A DNA stretch of 6,013 nucleotides, taken from NCBI GenBank assembly GCA_027001105.1, contig JALTMZ010000080.1, forward strand, positions 1 through 6,013, given 5' to 3'. The position numbers and the translations under genes are program-made. The stretch is from Thermococcus sp. GTDB taxonomy: Archaea > Methanobacteriota_B > Thermococci > Thermococcales > Thermococcaceae. Shown in pieces: positions 5,430 to 6,013 of this stretch. The notes beneath the pieces are model-generated. The model made no database searches, was not told the origin of the DNA, and saw only the letters and a list, made by a program, of their open reading frames with translations. Numbering within the stretch: position 1 is the first letter of the stretch; each line of letters opens with the position of its first letter.

Positions 5430-6013
5430 TCAAAGCACTCTCTTTGCAAACTGCTTGTAGTGGTGGAAAAGATCAAGTGCCCACTTTCTTGCTTTTGGAT
5501 CATAGCTGACCAAATCCATGGTCATGTCATATCGTCCATCAGGAAAGAGGAGCCCAAAGGCAAGCACGTAGTCTGTAACTGTAAACGAAACTCTGGGGTT
5601 CCATTCTAAGGTGTAAATCCGCATATTGGAAAGTTTCTTTAGGGCATCCAGCTCTTTATCCTCAAGCATGTTGATGAACTTTTCATATGTCTTTTCTGGT
5701 AAGATCGCTTCGATATCAGCCCCTTTAAATGCAAGTTCTAAAAAGGCATCTGAATATTCCCTGAACACCACAGAGGAAATTGCCCTCACCCATTTCGCCC
5801 TCTTGATGAGATCCGTGTACAGTTCATGAGGGGATTTTAATTCATCTGGTGAAGCCACAACAAGCTTGGAGTTTTTAAGGTTTCCAATGGTTTTGAGAAA
5901 CTCTTCTGGAACCGGTTTAACATCGTGAGTTAGCCAAAAATTTTCGAATTTTGAGATAGCTTCAAGTGAATCTACAACATTCCTGAGCTGAATGTAGACT
6001 AAGTAGCCAATGT
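5430..6013 (-). CDS. FilR1-type transcriptional regulator, C-terminal part (5' end off window)
   Basis: The frame stays open from the TGA at 5430-5432 to the right edge, giving 193 visible residues; the N-terminus lies beyond the window. The internal GTG at 5858 is not the start, because well-conserved sequence continues upstream of it. The visible part matches the effector domain of archaeal FilR1/DUF1724 regulators: WLTHDVKPVPEEFLKTIGNL (26-45 of the fragment), KSPHELY (59-65), FKGADIEAILPE (95-106), VTDYVLAFGLLFPDGRYD (145-162) and the closing ARKWALDLFHHY (174-185). Relatives carry an N-terminal winged helix-turn-helix, expected off the right edge, and act as DNA-binding regulators in the cytoplasm. 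Its ligand and targets are unknown. The gene converges on the methyltransferase gene with a 3-bp gap and no clear terminator between. Confidence 0.82.
   Translation of the reverse strand, partial: IGYLVYIQLRNVVDSLEAISKFENFWLTHDVKPVPEEFLKTIGNLKNSKLVVASPDELKSPHELYTDLIKRAKWVRAISSVVFREYSDAFLELAFKGADIEAILPEKTYEKFINMLEDKELDALKKLSNMRIYTLEWNPRVSFTVTDYVLAFGLLFPDGRYDMTMDLVSYDPKARKWALDLFHHYKQFAKRVL

Noticed and set aside
5431..5446. CAAAG/CTTTG hairpin after the methyltransferase stop as a terminator
   Set aside because: It has only five pairs, no following T-run, and lies in the coding sequence of the opposite-strand regulator.
5430..5858. 142-residue gene starting at GTG 5858
   Set aside because: The frame stays open to the window edge and the upstream residues fit the FilR1 effector domain, so this GTG is internal.

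Overview
The window looks like chromosomal DNA from a hyperthermophilic archaeon of the Thermococcales, most likely a fairly AT-rich Thermococcus or close relative. Four things point there. The CRISPR repeat begins GTTCCAATAAGACT and ends ATTGAAAG, the form typical of this order. The RNase HII is of the Pyrococcus/Thermococcus type, with D7/E8/D105/D135 numbering and a PCNA-binding tail. Ribosome binding sites are of the GAGGTGA type. Promoters look archaeal (BRE plus TATA).

Layout, left to right. Positions 1-187 are the leader-distal end of a CRISPR array: three 30-nt repeats, two full spacers and one partial spacer. The last repeat is degenerate, so the leader and older part of the array lie off the left edge. 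Positions 188-334 hold a TATA-like element and a perfect 18-bp inverted repeat (ATTTAGG-N4-CCTAAAT) placed at the predicted transcription start, just upstream of a metal-type ABC transporter. Positions 335-2630 are a tightly packed plus-strand operon: ABC ATPase, ABC-3 family permease (4-nt overlap) and RNase HII (rnhB, 11-nt gap). Positions 2575-4206 on the minus strand encode a PMT-family (GT39-like) membrane glycosyltransferase whose 3' end overlaps rnhB tail-to-tail by 56 bp. A compact divergent promoter (about 4238-4263) separates it from a plus-strand class I SAM-dependent methyltransferase with a THUMP-like C-terminal region (4296-5426). Three bases later, convergent on the minus strand, is the C-terminal part of a FilR1-type (DUF1724) transcriptional regulator that runs off the right edge.

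How the parts may work together. The ATPase and permease should form the core of a Zn/Mn/Fe-type importer, but no substrate-binding protein is next to them. The operator resembles DtxR/IdeR-family metal-repressor boxes, which suggests metal-responsive control that would also reach rnhB, itself a divalent-metal enzyme. The glycosyltransferase and methyltransferase are not obviously linked in function, but share a promoter region where their two core promoters are only about 20 bp apart. No complete new defence or mobile system is visible. The most interesting items are the metal-box operator, the D-to-H change in the permease metal-path motif, the large sequon-rich loop in the glycosyltransferase, and the antisense overlap across the RNase HII PIP box.
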